From positions 1-28,699 of the forward strand of contig JAKMGS010000006.1 in the NCBI GenBank assembly GCA_022424815.1: a stretch of DNA of 28,699 bases. Direction: 5' to 3'. The notes under the pieces were generated by a model. The model was not told where the DNA came from, did no database searches, and saw only the letters and a program-made list of their open reading frames with translations. A program made the position numbers and the translations under genes. The stretch is from Schleiferiaceae bacterium. Lineage in GTDB: Bacteria > Bacteroidota > Bacteroidia > Flavobacteriales > Schleiferiaceae. Below, one piece after another: positions 7,349-15,862 of the stretch (positions are counted from its first letter, which is position 1; each line of letters opens with the position of its first letter).

Positions 7349-9766
7349 ATGATGGACGACGGATTGCAATTCAACCTCCCCAAAAACCGCAGCTCAGTCA
7401 TTAAAGTGATTGGAGTAGGCGGCGGTGGATCCAATGCGGTAAACCACATGAAAAATGTTGGTGTCAATGGCGTAGATTTTATGGTGTGTAACACCGACGC
7501 GCAAGCCCTTTATCACAGCCCGGTGGCCAATAAGGTCCAGCTTGGTGCTTCTCTGACGGAGGGCTTGGGTGCCGGTGCAGATCCAGAGATTGGGCGCCAA
7601 GCTGCACAAGAAAGCATTGGTGAAATTCAAAACATTCTCGAGACAGGGACCAAGATGTGTTTTATTACCGCTGGAATGGGCGGTGGAACCGGAACAGGTG
7701 CTGCACCTATTATCGCAAAAGCGGCTCGAGATATGGGTATTCTTACTGTAGGTATAGTTACATCACCCTTCGGATTTGAGGGTAAAATACGTAAAGCCCA
7801 GGCTGAGGAAGGTATTAAGGCCATGCGTGAAGCGGTAGATAGCTTGATTGTCATCAACAACGACAAACTACGCCAAGTATATGGCGACCTGGGTTTCCGT
7901 AACGCTTTCGCAAAAGCTGATGAAGTGCTCGCAGGTGCCGCCAAGGGAATTGCCGAGGTCATCACCAACCATTATACTCAGAATATCGACTTGCGCGATG
8001 CCAAAACGGTTTTAGAAAACAGCGGAAGTGCCTTGTTTGGAACCGGTGAAGGAACTGGAAGCAATCGTGCAGAGCTCGCTATAGGATCAGCCTTAGATTC
8101 TCCCCTACTCAATGATAATCAAATCAAAGGGGCACAAAACGTCTTGCTCCTACTTACTTCAGGAAGTGGAGAGTATGAAGTGACCATTGATGAAATGGGA
8201 GAAATTACAGATCACATACAACGTGAAGCTGGTGGTAACGCTAATGTTATCATGGGAATAGGAGCCGCTGAAGAAGAAGGGTCTAAAATCACATGTACAA
8301 TTATCGCTACCGGCTTCCCAACCGGTACTCGTGTATTACCCACAGATACGGTAGAGGTGGTCAAGTACGACCTAGATACCCAGAATACAACAGTTGAATC
8401 CCAAGAGGTCATCGCAACGCAAGAAATTATCGAAGAAGCTCCAGCACCCGTGGCGGACACTAGCGAGCGCATTGTGATGAACCTCGGCGAGGCTGAGGAG
8501 GAGGAAGTGGGCATGCCTATACCTCTCATGGAGGAGGCCCCAGAGGTCGAGGACGAGGTCGAGAAGGACGAAGCACCAGAGATGGAGGCTACAATCGAAC
8601 TTGAGGAAACTCCGGAGGTGGAGGCTGCCGAGGAAGAGGAAGATCCTATGATGGGATTCCCTCAGATGCCGGAAGAAGATCACGAAGAGCGTTTTGAAGG
8701 CACCATAGAATCGGACACTAGTCTTGATGAAGAGCCCACAGTACACGTACTGGAATGGGATCTTGAGGATGAGGATGAGGAGGCCCACGAGAGCATCGTT
8801 TCTGCAGATGACGCCAGTATTCTACCTGTGGTAGACGATGTAGAAAACGAAGATTTCGAAGAGCTACCTGTAGCTGAGGAAACAGAAGAAATTAAGGACA
8901 CTTCCGAACCAACACTTGTGGGTGGTTGGGACCTGTTCTCGACAGCGCACGAACCGGAGGAAGAAGAAATAGAGCTCACCTTCGTGGATGATGAAGAGGA
9001 TGGGGAAATAAGCATGGAGTTAGACACTCCAGCGGAGGAAGAAACACCATTCGAGGCTCCAGCACCTGCAGTGCTCGAAAACAAACACGGTATGGTGGAG
9101 GCACAAGCAGCGCCTGCCATGCCTGAAGCCATGGATGCTCCTATTGAGGAAGAAGAAACTACCTTCAGTCTTGACGATATTGAGGGCGATGGGTTTTCAT
9201 TAGAAATCGAAGAAGTAGATACGCCGAGGTCGAAGGATAAAGAGGCGCCAGAAGAGAGGGACTACGACCCTTTTGAGATGAGCCTGAGCGACATGCCCGA
9301 ACTCAAAGCCAAGGCTGATCTAGAAGTTGTGGAAAGTAGTTTCACCCTTCCGTCGACTGAGTTCGAGATGCAACCTGAGGCTTCTGTGGATGCCGTGGAA
9401 GTAAGCACCATGGTAGAGGATCCAGATTTGAAATTTCAAATCAAGGCCTCGGAAGCCTCAGAAGAACTAGGAGACGAGGCCGATGCAACTGTGGAACAAG
9501 CCATGGACCAGCCCATTTCTCAATTACCTAAGCGCGCCGCTCAAGAATTGCCAAATAAGATTCAGGAGCGCATGAACAGATTACAAAAGTTCGGCTACAG
9601 ATTCAAAGAAAACCTCACTGAGGTAGAACGTACTCCCGCATACAAACGTCAAGGATTAGACGTTGACCTTGAACAAAAGAGCGGTGAGAAGCCTTCTAAC
9701 CTTGGAGTAGATTCCGAAGGAAACATCAGAACGAATAATTCATTCTTACACGACAACGTAGATTGA
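7349..9766 (+). CDS. ftsZ: Cell division protein FtsZ with very long acidic linker
   Basis: Tubulin-like GTPase that forms the Z ring. The core spans about residues 15-330: GVGGGGSNAVNHM at 22-34, the tubulin signature GGGTGTG at 111-117, and the catalytic T7 loop NIDLRD at 212-217 with Asn212, Asp214 and Asp217 in place. After residue 335 comes a ~390-residue linker dominated by Glu, Asp, Pro and Ala, with scattered short motifs such as EWDLED (469-474), GWDLFS (526-531) and repeated FSL. A basic segment (about 725-770, ERMNRLQKFGYRFKE) and the terminal peptide NNSFLHDNVD close the protein. That terminal peptide is the expected one for Flavobacteriia, showing the frame is intact to the end. 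At 805 aa it is far longer than the ~380 aa of E. coli FtsZ. Two in-frame ATGs (7349, 7352) are possible starts. Confidence 0.97.
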   Translation: MMDDGLQFNLPKNRSSVIKVIGVGGGGSNAVNHMKNVGVNGVDFMVCNTDAQALYHSPVANKVQLGASLTEGLGAGADPEIGRQAAQESIGEIQNILETGTKMCFITAGMGGGTGTGAAPIIAKAARDMGILTVGIVTSPFGFEGKIRKAQAEEGIKAMREAVDSLIVINNDKLRQVYGDLGFRNAFAKADEVLAGAAKGIAEVITNHYTQNIDLRDAKTVLENSGSALFGTGEGTGSNRAELAIGSALDSPLLNDNQIKGAQNVLLLLTSGSGEYEVTIDEMGEITDHIQREAGGNANVIMGIGAAEEEGSKITCTIIATGFPTGTRVLPTDTVEVVKYDLDTQNTTVESQEVIATQEIIEEAPAPVADTSERIVMNLGEAEEEEVGMPIPLMEEAPEVEDEVEKDEAPEMEATIELEETPEVEAAEEEEDPMMGFPQMPEEDHEERFEGTIESDTSLDEEPTVHVLEWDLEDEDEEAHESIVSADDASILPVVDDVENEDFEELPVAEETEEIKDTSEPTLVGGWDLFSTAHEPEEEEIELTFVDDEEDGEISMELDTPAEEETPFEAPAPAVLENKHGMVEAQAAPAMPEAMDAPIEEEETTFSLDDIEGDGFSLEIEEVDTPRSKDKEAPEERDYDPFEMSLSDMPELKAKADLEVVESSFTLPSTEFEMQPEASVDAVEVSTMVEDPDLKFQIKASEASEELGDEADATVEQAMDQPISQLPKRAAQELPNKIQERMNRLQKFGYRFKENLTEVERTPAYKRQGLDVDLEQKSGEKPSNLGVDSEGNIRTNNSFLHDNVD

Positions 9767-9767
9767 T

Positions 9768-10214
9768 ATGGCTTTAGAAGCAATCATTATGGCGGACCTT
9801 AAGGAGGCCATGAAAGCAAAAGACAAAATTACTCTTGAGGCCTTGCGTGCCATCAAGACGGCTATTCTTAATGAAAAGACCGCAGCAGGTGCGAAGGAAA
9901 TGACCGAAGCCGATGAGCTCAAGCTATTGACTAAGCTTCGCAAGCAGCGCGTGGAAAGCGCTACCATCTTCCGCGAGCAAAACAGGTTGGATTTGGCAGA
10001 ACCAGAAGAAGCACAAATCGAAGTCATAGAGCGCTACCTTCCGGCCATGATGAGCGAAGATGAAATCCGCGCTAAGGTGGCGGAAATCATCGCAGCTACA
10101 GGTGCAAGTTCGATGGCTGATATGGGCAAAGTCATGGGCCAAGCTACCGGCGCAATGGCCGGTCATGCCGACGGTAAAGTCATCAGCGGAATCGTCAGAG
10201 AACTGCTGAGTTAA
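9768..10214 (+). CDS. yqeY: YqeY/GatB-domain protein
   Basis: Small all-helical protein (148 aa) of the YqeY family, related to the tRNA-binding tail domain of GatB. Its exact role is not established; tRNA or aminoacylation-linked functions have been suggested from the domain. The recognisable segments are DLKEAMKAKDKITLEALRAIK near the N terminus, ELKLLTKLRKQRVESA, FREQNRLDLAEPEEAQI and ERYLPAMMSEDEI in the middle, and the C-terminal GKVMGQATGAMAGHADGKVIS. The start ATG 9768 lies 1 nt after the ftsZ stop, and the N terminus aligns with relatives from there; ATG 9789 is a less likely alternative. It is the last gene before the terminator. Confidence 0.93.
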   Translation: MALEAIIMADLKEAMKAKDKITLEALRAIKTAILNEKTAAGAKEMTEADELKLLTKLRKQRVESATIFREQNRLDLAEPEEAQIEVIERYLPAMMSEDEIRAKVAEIIAATGASSMADMGKVMGQATGAMAGHADGKVISGIVRELLS

Positions 10215-10234
10215 GTTGATATAATCTTAATCTT

Positions 10235-10264
10235 AAAAAGCCCGGATTTCTCCGGGCTTTTTTT
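10235..10264 (+). terminator. Rho-independent terminator ending the dcw operon
   Basis: Perfect 10-bp stem AAAGCCCGGA / TCCGGGCTTT (10237-10246 and 10251-10260) with a TTTC loop, followed by a T run to 10264. It lies 20 nt after the yqeY stop and 27 nt before the next gene. The A-rich left flank could also pair with the T tract. Confidence 0.93.
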
Positions 10265-10290
10265 GTTACTTTAACTTCCTGTCAGAAAAA

Positions 10291-11535
10291 ATGAAGAACC
10301 GACTTATACTCTTGATATTCTGCCTTTTAGGTCAGACTCTCGCGGCACAAGACCGCACGGTTCGTCTCATGTCTTATAATATTTTGAACTACCGCAATAC
10401 GACTTCGTACTGTACAGGGTCCAATAATAACTCCTCCAACAAGGAAGCTGCGCTTGAAACCATCGTCCAAGCCATTGAGCCGGATTTGGTGGTGCTCAAT
10501 GAAATAGGGAGCAACCCGAACAACCTCACCTACCTACTTAACAACAGCTTCAATACGGGCAGCACGACGCATTGGTCCATGGCCCAGCACACCCACAATG
10601 GATTCTCCTCTTTGGTCAATGGCATTGCCTATCGCAACGATGTGTTTGGCATCACCAACCACTGGACCATTACCAAGGATGTGAACAATAGCAACCTGGT
10701 GAGATTGATTGATGTGGTGAGGTTCTATTACAAAGACGCACTCCTTCAAGGAAATTCTGATACCGCCACCTTTGTCGTAATTGCCGCGCACTTTAAGGCC
10801 GGGAGTAGTTCTTCGGACGAGGCCAAGCGTGAGCGCGAGGCCGAAGCCATTATCGATTGGGTGGACAGCCATTCGTATGAGAACATTTTTTTGATGGGGG
10901 ATTTGAATACCTACAACAGCAATGAAGATGGGTTCCAGAATCTAGTTGCGGGAAACACCTTCCGTTTTGAAGATCCTGTGACCTCTATTGGGAATTGGCA
11001 CAACAACAGTTCTTATGCCTCCTTGCATACGCAGAGCACGCGAACCTCGGGCAATTGTCATTCGGGCGGCGGACTAGACGATCGTTTTGATATGATTCTT
11101 TGCTCGGAATCCATTACAGAAGGCGATGCGCAGATGACCTATTCGCCGAATACCTATATCGTGGTGGGAAATGACGGCAATCATTTTAATAATGCGGTGA
11201 ATTCTGGGACCAATTATAGTGTGGGCAGCAGCACCCTCAGTGCGCTCTACACCCTGAGCGACCACCTGCCTGTTATTGCAGATTTCGATCTCGAAGGACA
11301 GCATTTGGGTGTGGCGAGTACAGAAGAGAATTGGACCCTACCTAACCCTATGCCTCCGGGCTACACCCTCGATAATCCTGAGGGCCACGAATTGCAACTG
11401 TATACTCTTGGCGGCCAATTGCTTTGGAAGTCGAAGCACTTGCAGGCCACCCTACCCTATGTAGCGCCAGGTGTTTATCTGCTTTGGAAAACTACGCCAC
11501 AGGGGCCACAAACTGCACGAATTAGCATCCGATGA
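10291..11535 (+). CDS. Secreted endonuclease/exonuclease/phosphatase (EEP) family protein with T9SS tail
   Basis: A 414-aa DNase I-fold metal-dependent phosphodiesterase, probably an extracellular nuclease. A signal peptide covers residues 1-19 (cut after LAA). The catalytic set is visible in order: SYN (Asn30), VVLNEIG (Glu71), AAHFKAG (His167), GDLNTYN (Asp204, Asn206), DDRFDMI (Asp264/Asp267) and LSDHLPV (Asp324, His325). The C-terminal ~75 residues (YTLDNPEG... LYTLGGQLLWKS... PGVYLLW) form a divergent T9SS type A sorting domain, so the product should cross the outer membrane. It opens the second operon, 27 nt after the dcw terminator, and overlaps the next gene by 4 nt (ATGA). The EEP fold also covers sphingomyelinases and inositol phosphatases. 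A nuclease is favoured because of the similarity in layout to secreted DNases and the neighbouring OB-fold and lamin-tail proteins. Confidence 0.88.
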   Translation: MKNRLILLIFCLLGQTLAAQDRTVRLMSYNILNYRNTTSYCTGSNNNSSNKEAALETIVQAIEPDLVVLNEIGSNPNNLTYLLNNSFNTGSTTHWSMAQHTHNGFSSLVNGIAYRNDVFGITNHWTITKDVNNSNLVRLIDVVRFYYKDALLQGNSDTATFVVIAAHFKAGSSSSDEAKREREAEAIIDWVDSHSYENIFLMGDLNTYNSNEDGFQNLVAGNTFRFEDPVTSIGNWHNNSSYASLHTQSTRTSGNCHSGGGLDDRFDMILCSESITEGDAQMTYSPNTYIVVGNDGNHFNNAVNSGTNYSVGSSTLSALYTLSDHLPVIADFDLEGQHLGVASTEENWTLPNPMPPGYTLDNPEGHELQLYTLGGQLLWKSKHLQATLPYVAPGVYLLWKTTPQGPQTARISIR

Positions 11536-13655
11536 GATTGAGATTCTTCCATACCTACCTCTTGCTTTTGGCCACCCTATTCACGGTGCAGGGTCAGAAC
11601 TTTGAAGAATTTCAAACTTCTCAAGCCAACATACGCTTAGCAGCCACCAACGCCGGAACCTTTGGAAACGCCTTCCGCGGCTATAAGGACGGTACGGGAA
11701 CCCCATCCTTAGAGTATCCTGCCGGTTCGGGAATTGAGCACTTGTTTGAAGGAGGGATTTGGATCGGCGGAACCTCAAATGGGGTCATTCGCGTGAGTAC
11801 CTCAGCCTTTGATGCGCCTCAGGGATATGCTCCGGGTCGCGGCGGTTTTGAATTCAATCCTATCCCCGGTCCAGGCGTGAAGGAGATGAGCAGCCTGAAG
11901 ACGTCGCCAAACTTTAATTCAGACGCCATCAGCCACCAAGATTTCTTGTCCTACTTCTCGGACAGCACCTTGCTCGTGCCGGGTACCTCTATTCCGATCA
12001 ACAACCACATCAACCCCATGGATTTGGTGGTGGAGATGCGCGTCATGAATTGGAATTACAGCTTTTCAGATTTCATGGCCCTGGTCAACCTGACCATCAC
12101 CAACGAGGGGACGCAGACCTTTGACGACCTCTACATCGGGCTTTGGAACAACACCGTGGTGCGCAACATTAACATTACCCCGGCGGGCGCGGGCGGCGCG
12201 ACCTTCTATTCGCAAGGGGGCAATGGATTTGTGGACAGCATGAACCTCGCCTATTGCTACGATGCCACAGGTGATGAAGGATTTACCGATAGTTATGTTG
12301 GCCAAGTGTACCTCGGCGCCGAAGACAAGCAAGGGTTCAGACACCCCAAAACAGATTCCACCTTTGATGTGAACTACAACGCGTGGATCTTCAACAACAG
12401 TGGACAAAGCACCTTCTTCTTCCCTACGACCGACCAGCAACGCTACCTAAAAATGGCAGACGGGTTTAACCACAGCCCTTGCTGGACTAATCCAACGGGG
12501 CCGGGATGTCAGAACACACTTGGGGTTGACCTCCAAGATGAACTCAATAAAAGCGGGAACCGGTCAGACCTCGTATCGGCAGGACCTTTTGATTCCTTTG
12601 CACCAGGGGATGAGATCACCATCGCCTTTGCCTATGTGGTCGCGAAGAAAATGGAGGACGGCAACCCTAATGCCGATAACAATGATGTGCAGCGCAGTGG
12701 ATTGTTGGCAGCGGCGAATTGGGCCCAAACCACCTACAATGGAGAAGATGGCAACTTTAATGGCATCCTCGACGAAGGAGAAGACAAAGATGGGGACGGG
12801 AAAATCACCCGATTCATTTTGCCTACGCCGCCAAGCATCCCCTATGCTCGCGTAGAGGCCGGCGACCAAGAAGCCACTATTTATTGGGCCTCAAATTCCG
12901 TAAATAGCGTTGACCCCATCTCGAAAAAACGAGACTTCGAGGGCTTCAACCTATATGCTACCTCCACTGGGTTTGATGTGTTCGGCACACCAGATTTGGC
13001 CAGTGACCTCAACCTTATCGCTTCCTTCGACAGTACCGGAAACTTCTATGGATTCAACAATGGATTTGAGGCCATCAAACTAAGCACTCCAAAAACGTTC
13101 GAAGATGATAGCATCTCCTACGACTTTGCCTACACCCTAAGCCCACTGCCCAATGGTTGGCAAACAGGTATGGCGGTGACCGCCTTCGATAAAGGTGACC
13201 CAAATACCGGATTGGAATCGTTGGAAAGCTCGGCCCTTGCCAGCGTCATCCGTGCCTTCCCTGGAAAAGAGGGCAATAGCGAGGAGCGTCCGTACGCTTA
13301 CCCTAACCCCTATTACCTCAGTGCAGGTTGGGAAGGGCAAAGTAACTTCCAAGAAGAGAGCCGCAAGATCATCTTTGCGAACCTCCCTTCACACTGCCGC
13401 ATCACCATTACCACTGCCGCGGGAGACCTCATCGACACCTTTGAGCACACTCCAGACTACGATGGATCAGATATCCGCTGGTTCCGCTCTTTTGGTGCAG
13501 AAGATGCAAGCCAAAACTCCTTCTCTGGCGGAGAACACGCTTGGGACCTGCTCTCAAAAGAAAGCCAAATCATCGCACGAGGCACCTACCTCTTGCATGT
13601 TGAAGATTTAACTACTGGAAAACGATATACAGAACCTTTTATAATAGTGAAATGA
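11532..13655 (+). CDS. Large T9SS-exported protein of unknown function with FN3-like domain
   Basis: A 707-aa secreted protein with signal peptide 1-21 (cut near VQG-QN). The N-terminal part, with GTFGNAFRGYKDGTG, EYPAGSGIEHLFEGGIWIGG, resembles a family of large secreted proteins seen in Bacteroidota and Ignavibacteria that has no known activity. Around residues 405-425 there is an Asp/Glu-rich NFNGILDEGEDKDGDGK segment that looks like a calcium-binding loop. An FN3-like domain spans about 438-577 (ATIYWASN to ASVIRAFPG). The C terminus, from YAYPNPYYLSAGW through WDLLSK to ARGTYLLHVED, is a T9SS-type sorting domain of the 'YPNPY' kind. It overlaps the genes on both sides by 4 nt. No catalytic motif was recognised, so a structural or binding role is only a guess. 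Confidence 0.85.
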   Translation: MRLRFFHTYLLLLATLFTVQGQNFEEFQTSQANIRLAATNAGTFGNAFRGYKDGTGTPSLEYPAGSGIEHLFEGGIWIGGTSNGVIRVSTSAFDAPQGYAPGRGGFEFNPIPGPGVKEMSSLKTSPNFNSDAISHQDFLSYFSDSTLLVPGTSIPINNHINPMDLVVEMRVMNWNYSFSDFMALVNLTITNEGTQTFDDLYIGLWNNTVVRNINITPAGAGGATFYSQGGNGFVDSMNLAYCYDATGDEGFTDSYVGQVYLGAEDKQGFRHPKTDSTFDVNYNAWIFNNSGQSTFFFPTTDQQRYLKMADGFNHSPCWTNPTGPGCQNTLGVDLQDELNKSGNRSDLVSAGPFDSFAPGDEITIAFAYVVAKKMEDGNPNADNNDVQRSGLLAAANWAQTTYNGEDGNFNGILDEGEDKDGDGKITRFILPTPPSIPYARVEAGDQEATIYWASNSVNSVDPISKKRDFEGFNLYATSTGFDVFGTPDLASDLNLIASFDSTGNFYGFNNGFEAIKLSTPKTFEDDSISYDFAYTLSPLPNGWQTGMAVTAFDKGDPNTGLESLESSALASVIRAFPGKEGNSEERPYAYPNPYYLSAGWEGQSNFQEESRKIIFANLPSHCRITITTAAGDLIDTFEHTPDYDGSDIRWFRSFGAEDASQNSFSGGEHAWDLLSKESQIIARGTYLLHVEDLTTGKRYTEPFIIVK

Positions 13656-15862
13656 TGAAAACACGATTACTCTTTTTGGCGATGACCGTATTCGGACTAG
13701 GCGCAACTGCACAGACCGTTCCATACGTAAGCATCACCAACATCAACAACGTGAGCGCCACAGATTTGGCTGCTTGTAATGATACTAGTGCCTACCTCGG
13801 CCAAACCATTCGCACCCGCGGGGTCGTGGTGACTCCAGGATGGGCGACTGAAGTAGCTTCTGGCTCAGTTACCGGCGGCCTGCGCCCCTTCATCTTCATC
13901 CAAGACACTGCCGTAGGCGGTCAGAGCTCTCCTTGGGCTGGGATTGAAGTCATGGGGGTATATACCGCTTCTGATGGTTCTCTTCAAGTACCTTCTACCT
14001 TTACCCAAGTATTGGCTGGTGATATCGTAGAGATCAAAGGTGTAGTCGGTGAATACAACGGTTCGAACCAGCTCAGCTTGGTCGATGCGAACAGCTTCAG
14101 CATCATCGGCACTACCTCTGACCCAGTAACGAGTGATACCGTTGCTCTTGGCGACCTCAACGATGCTCTCCAAGTCAACCAACTCACCACCGGTGAGCAA
14201 TATGAAGGCGCCTACGTTACCCTCGAAAACGTAACCGTAACTGCCGTAATACCTTTTTCTGGAAACCGTGTGAGCTTCAATGTGGCTGATGCCAGTGGAA
14301 ATACCATCAACGTCAGTGACCGATTCTTGGCTCAAAAGCTTTCTTCTTATAGCACAGTAAACCCACAATCTCCTCAAACCCAAGGTTCATTCGTACCTCC
14401 AGTACCGGGAACCTTCTTCAACAGCCTCAGCGGTGTGGTTCGCCACGACGCCAACGGGTGTACCGGAGATAATGGCCGCGGATACGAAATCAACCCGTTC
14501 GACAGTACGCACTACGACATCGGCTATGCGCCGCCGTACATCGCTAACTTCGAGCGCGATCCAGCCGTTCCTACCTCTAACCAAGATGTAGAACTCGTCA
14601 TGAACATCACCGACTACGACGGTACCGTGGATTCAGTAGCCATCGCATGGAGCGCGGACGATACCGTAAGCATCTTAAACATGCCGGTCTATGCCTTACC
14701 GTTAAGCCCGGGAACCACCGACGAATACGTCTATGAAATCCCAGCGCAGGCAGATGGAAAAACCGTGCGTTACTATATCTATGCTGCCGACAACGACGGC
14801 AACGAAAGCTGGTGGCCTGTAAAACCAACAGCACAGACAACACCAAACGTAGAGTTCTACACCGTCCGCGATAACGGAATGATGGTTTACGACATCCAGT
14901 TCACCCTCAACCCGAACGGCAGCAGCCCATTAGCAGGACAGGAAGTGACTGTGAAAGGGATCGTGACCTCGTCAACAAAAATTGGCGACCTAGGCTACCT
15001 CTATATCCAAGATGAAACCGGTTCTGAATGGAGCGGTATCTGGTGTGTGGGCATCGGCCTGAACACCTACTACCGCAACGAAGAAGTCGAAATTACCGGT
15101 GTTGTGGAAGAGTATTATGGGATGACCAGATTGAACGTGACCTCTTCAAACAAAACAGGAAACTTGGGCACCGTAACCCCTACTATTTTGGATCCTTCTG
15201 ATTCAGCGAGCTACGCAAACTTCGGATGGGAACCTTACGAAGGAGTATATATTCGTTACGAGCAACCCAACGGAAAATTGGCCATTAGCCAAACGAATTT
15301 GGGCTTCGGAGACTGGGCTGTAAGCGACAATAATGGCGCGCCTGTGAGCCACAGCGCCCGTGTGTTGGCCGGTCGTCAAAGCACTACTGCCTACAGCTCG
15401 TTAGACGCACAGCTCGTTACCGATACTATTTATGCGAGCATCGATGGGGAGATGAATGTGAATCCAATTGCCGTAAGCGACACCATGACTTTCGATGCCA
15501 TCGAAGGAATCTTGTTCTATGGATTCTCAAACTACCGATTAATCCCTCGCAACAACAACGATTTCATCGGTGCCAACCTCACCCTAGACAGCGTGTATGT
15601 CCCAACATCACCATTGAGCATCGTAGAACTCGACCAGCGTCCATTGACCTATTATCCGAACCCAGTGAGCGATGTTCTCACGATCACTTCGGCACAACAA
15701 GGCACTTTGGAAATGTACAATGCCGCAGGCCGCCGCATCTTCACCACCACCTTCCACAACGAAGCCGTCGTGAACACCAGCGCCTTACCTAATGGATTGT
15801 ACATCTTACGCCTGCGCACTGAGCAAGGATTGCAAACCGCTCGCATTATCGTACAACACTAA
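13652..15862 (+). CDS. T9SS-exported OB-fold protein (YhcR/ExeM-type OB modules)
   Basis: A 736-aa secreted protein with signal peptide 1-20 (ATA-Q). Two OB-fold modules of the kind found in secreted nucleases such as YhcR and ExeM are visible: residues ~50-150 (RTRGVVV, FIFIQD, GDIVEIKGVVGEYNGSNQL) and ~427-500 (VTVKGIVTS, GYLYIQD, NEEVEITGVVEEYYGMTRL). Each is followed by a second beta module beginning with 'YEGAYVTLENVTV' or 'YEGVYIRYEQ'. Between them lies an Ig/FN3-like domain (~295-400, ending RYYIYAADNDGNESWW). A T9SS type A sorting domain occupies ~660-736 (YYPNPVSDVL, NAAGRRIF, LPNGLYILRL). No nuclease catalytic residues were found. It may bind nucleic acid as a helper to the EEP protein two genes upstream; that is inference. 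It overlaps upstream by 4 nt and downstream by 1 nt (TAATG). Confidence 0.87.
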   Translation: MMKTRLLFLAMTVFGLGATAQTVPYVSITNINNVSATDLAACNDTSAYLGQTIRTRGVVVTPGWATEVASGSVTGGLRPFIFIQDTAVGGQSSPWAGIEVMGVYTASDGSLQVPSTFTQVLAGDIVEIKGVVGEYNGSNQLSLVDANSFSIIGTTSDPVTSDTVALGDLNDALQVNQLTTGEQYEGAYVTLENVTVTAVIPFSGNRVSFNVADASGNTINVSDRFLAQKLSSYSTVNPQSPQTQGSFVPPVPGTFFNSLSGVVRHDANGCTGDNGRGYEINPFDSTHYDIGYAPPYIANFERDPAVPTSNQDVELVMNITDYDGTVDSVAIAWSADDTVSILNMPVYALPLSPGTTDEYVYEIPAQADGKTVRYYIYAADNDGNESWWPVKPTAQTTPNVEFYTVRDNGMMVYDIQFTLNPNGSSPLAGQEVTVKGIVTSSTKIGDLGYLYIQDETGSEWSGIWCVGIGLNTYYRNEEVEITGVVEEYYGMTRLNVTSSNKTGNLGTVTPTILDPSDSASYANFGWEPYEGVYIRYEQPNGKLAISQTNLGFGDWAVSDNNGAPVSHSARVLAGRQSTTAYSSLDAQLVTDTIYASIDGEMNVNPIAVSDTMTFDAIEGILFYGFSNYRLIPRNNNDFIGANLTLDSVYVPTSPLSIVELDQRPLTYYPNPVSDVLTITSAQQGTLEMYNAAGRRIFTTTFHNEAVVNTSALPNGLYILRLRTEQGLQTARIIVQH

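Noticed and set aside
8350..9530. Frameshift or gene fusion as the cause of the long FtsZ
   Set aside because: The frame is continuous from the GTPase core to the expected C-terminal NSFLHDNVD peptide, so the length is a genuine linker expansion.
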